DNA from: an uncultured Candidatus Melainabacteria bacterium
GTDB lineage: Bacteria > Cyanobacteriota > Vampirovibrionia > Gastranaerophilales > Gastranaerophilaceae
DNA: 64,000 nt
Assembly: GCA_934754425.1 (NCBI GenBank)
Contig: CAKVIN010000014.1
Coordinates: forward strand, 1-64,000
Direction: 5' to 3'
Shown: one piece after another, positions 62,903 through 64,000 of the stretch
Layout of the letters: each line of letters opens with the position of its first letter
Numbering within the stretch: the first letter of the stretch is position 1
Translations under genes and position numbers: made by a program
Notes under the pieces: model-generated
What the model was told of the DNA's origin: nothing
The model's database searches: none
What the model saw: the letters and a program-made list of their open reading frames with translations, nothing else

Positions 62903-63640
62903 TTATTTTTTGTAAGAAATAAAATCCAAAATACCATTAATGAATGTTAATGGATGAACAGGGCACCCTGGGATATACAAGTCGATTGGATATTTATCCA
63001 AGAACTCTCTATTCAATTTAGAAGAATTTTGAAATACTCCGCCTGAAATTGCACAAGCACCTGCAAGAATTACAATTTTTGGATCTGGAGTAGCTTTATA
63101 AGCATCTTCTAAAGCCCAAGCCATGTTTTCTGAAATAGGACCAGTAATTACCAAACCATCAGCGTGACGAGGTGAAGCTACAAAATTTATACCAAATCTA
63201 CCCATATCGAAGTTACAATTTGAGCAAGCATTCAATTCCATTTCACAACCGTTACAACCGGCAGCTGAAACTTGTCTTAGTTTTAAAGATTTTGAGAAAA
63301 CTCTTTTAATTTCTTTTCTAACTTCTACCGCAACTTTTTCAAAGTCTTCCGGTGTCATATTTTCTGTAACGATTAATTTATTTCTATCTGTAGAAGATAG
63401 TTTGTAATAGTTACTGAATTGTACAGATTGACATTTACAAGCACCGCACAAAGTACATTTTCCCATATCTATAGAAAGAGGATTTGCTTTCAAAGCTCCT
63501 GTTGGACAAACGCTCTCATCCACGTCACCACACTGCTTCAAAATAGGAAAACCTCTAAACTGACTACGCATTGGTGCGTTTGGAATATCAGGAATAAATT
63601 GATTTCCTTGAAAATATTTTAGTTTTAATGTATCTAGCAT
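62903..63640 (-). CDS. NuoB/HyfI-like small subunit with a ferredoxin domain
   Basis: A 245-residue subunit of a Complex I or group-4-hydrogenase-like enzyme. The N-terminal part has ferredoxin-type cysteines (CPTGAL near 45, then CTLCGACKC near 62-70). The C-terminal NuoB-like domain keeps the ligands for its 4Fe-4S cluster: GCNGCEMELNACS, LAGACAISGG and PGCPVHP. AAGGA lies before the ATG. It is the last gene of the module, downstream of the large subunit. Fusion of a ferredoxin domain to the small subunit is seen in some hydrogenase-like complexes. Confidence 0.88.
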   Translation of the reverse strand: MLDTLKLKYFQGNQFIPDIPNAPMRSQFRGFPILKQCGDVDESVCPTGALKANPLSIDMGKCTLCGACKCQSVQFSNYYKLSSTDRNKLIVTENMTPEDFEKVAVEVRKEIKRVFSKSLKLRQVSAAGCNGCEMELNACSNCNFDMGRFGINFVASPRHADGLVITGPISENMAWALEDAYKATPDPKIVILAGACAISGGVFQNSSKLNREFLDKYPIDLYIPGCPVHPLTFINGILDFISYKK

Positions 63641-63745
63641 AATAAATTCCTTTTTTTAAGTTTTTAGTTCCATAAGTCGCTAAGTTCTTTATAAATATTT
63701 TAATATGAACTTAACGTCCTAAAGTCTTAACGACTTAAAGACGTC
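63641..63745. other. repeat-rich gap within the hydrogenase-like module
   Basis: A 105-base spacer with several partly inverted or repeated blocks (AAGTCGCTAAGTTC against GAACTTAACG; GTCCTAAAGTCTTAACGACT; AAAGACGTCC). It probably folds as an mRNA hairpin or is a degenerate dispersed repeat. No ORF with a ribosome site is seen. Confidence 0.4.
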
Positions 63746-64000
63746 CTACAGGTCATTTCCACAATATGACAAGTTAAAACTCTTGTTACATAGTGGGAAA
63801 TCTGAAACACCATTATTTCTAACTGCCATTGCAAGTGCATACCAGTTAGTAAATGAAGGATCTTTCATCTTGTATCTCAAAAGTTCACCATTTGCACCTG
63901 TAACAGCAATGTGAACAACTTCACCTCTCCAGCCTTCTGTCATAGAAACTACAAAAGAATTTGAAGCTAAGTTTTTGTTTGGAGTTACTTTAATCGGTTC
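63746..64000 (-). CDS. hydrogenase-4/Complex I-like large subunit, C-terminal 84 residues (cut by window edge)
   Basis: The reading frame is open to the window end; the ATG at 63943 is internal. MTEGWRGEVVHIAVTGANGE and LLRYKMKDPSFTNWYALAMAV match the C-terminal part of HycE/HyfG/NuoD-type large subunits. True group-4 hydrogenases have DPCxxC near the end, which binds the NiFe centre. Here the end reads DFPLCNKSFNLSYCGNDL, where Ser and Gly sit at those places if aligned by the S-[IF]-[DN] step. The enzyme may therefore lack NiFe. The N-terminal CxxC pair is outside the window. Confidence 0.85.
   Translation of the reverse strand, partial: EPIKVTPNKNLASNSFVVSMTEGWRGEVVHIAVTGANGELLRYKMKDPSFTNWYALAMAVRNNGVSDFPLCNKSFNLSYCGNDL

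Overview
The window is a low-GC chromosomal segment from a non-photosynthetic, Gram-negative, apparently flagellated bacterium. The best fit is a gut-type Cyanobacteriota relative (Vampirovibrionia/Melainabacteria, probably Gastranaerophilales). That is an inference. It rests on a short DprA-like protein of the kind found in cyanobacteria (58455-59030), a group-3 SigF-like sigma factor beside a prepilin peptidase, envelope genes of a two-membrane cell (Lpt, Mla, TolC), flagellar export genes, and several large unrecognised Asn/Ser-rich proteins without a Sec signal. No photosynthesis gene, rRNA, prophage, insertion sequence or CRISPR array is seen.

Layout. 1-350: hairpin-type dispersed repeats. 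0.4-5.4 kb: mutS2, then coaE, an RluB-type pseudouridine synthase and a thioesterase on the minus strand, and glyoxalase I. 5.4-7.9 kb: prepilin peptidase, sigma factor and a lone MlaE permease. 8-10.3 kb: three unknown proteins, one EF-hand-like and one a lipoprotein. 10.5-16.3 kb: envelope lipid traffic, with lptB, an LptF/G permease and a NAGPA-domain protein on the plus strand and an mlaE-mlaF-mlaD operon on the minus strand. 16.3-21.2 kb: manC, glutaredoxin, a TPR protein and dusB. 21.2-26 kb: two very large unknown proteins. 26.1-31.4 kb: an RHH regulator, TrkA/TrkH potassium uptake, a candidate small RNA, def, a small ORF and fmt. 31.4-38.9 kb: clpC, a DUF378 protein, a tRNA, an unknown protein and leuS. 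38.9-47.3 kb: a flagellar module (fliP-fliQ-fliR, flhB, flhA, a PilZ protein, a small membrane protein) ending beside an unknown gene with a textbook sigma-28 promoter and a CTA microsatellite. 47.3-53.9 kb: trmFO, an efflux and response-regulator operon, rmuC and a Bax-inhibitor-like protein. 54-61.7 kb: an ABC exporter, a 50-residue ORF, ilvE, a HEAT-like protein, the DprA-like protein and pcrA. 61.7-64 kb: a large-type SRP RNA, a glycosyltransferase, and two genes of a Complex I/group-4-hydrogenase-like module, the last cut by the window edge.

Most worth a second look: (i) the sigma-28 promoter with an adjacent (CTA)13 tract at 40075-40162; (ii) an identical two-part upstream element (CAATTWT, 15 bases, TTTATWTATATR) before four unrecognised genes scattered over 48 kb; (iii) two unassigned small-RNA genes (29305-29386 and 45287-45377), each with a TTGAAA-17-TATAAT promoter; (iv) a well-folded tRNA that lacks U33; (v) a hydrogenase-like large subunit whose C-terminal metal-binding cysteines are out of register or missing. 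All gene functions are read from sequence motifs by eye; no database search was run.
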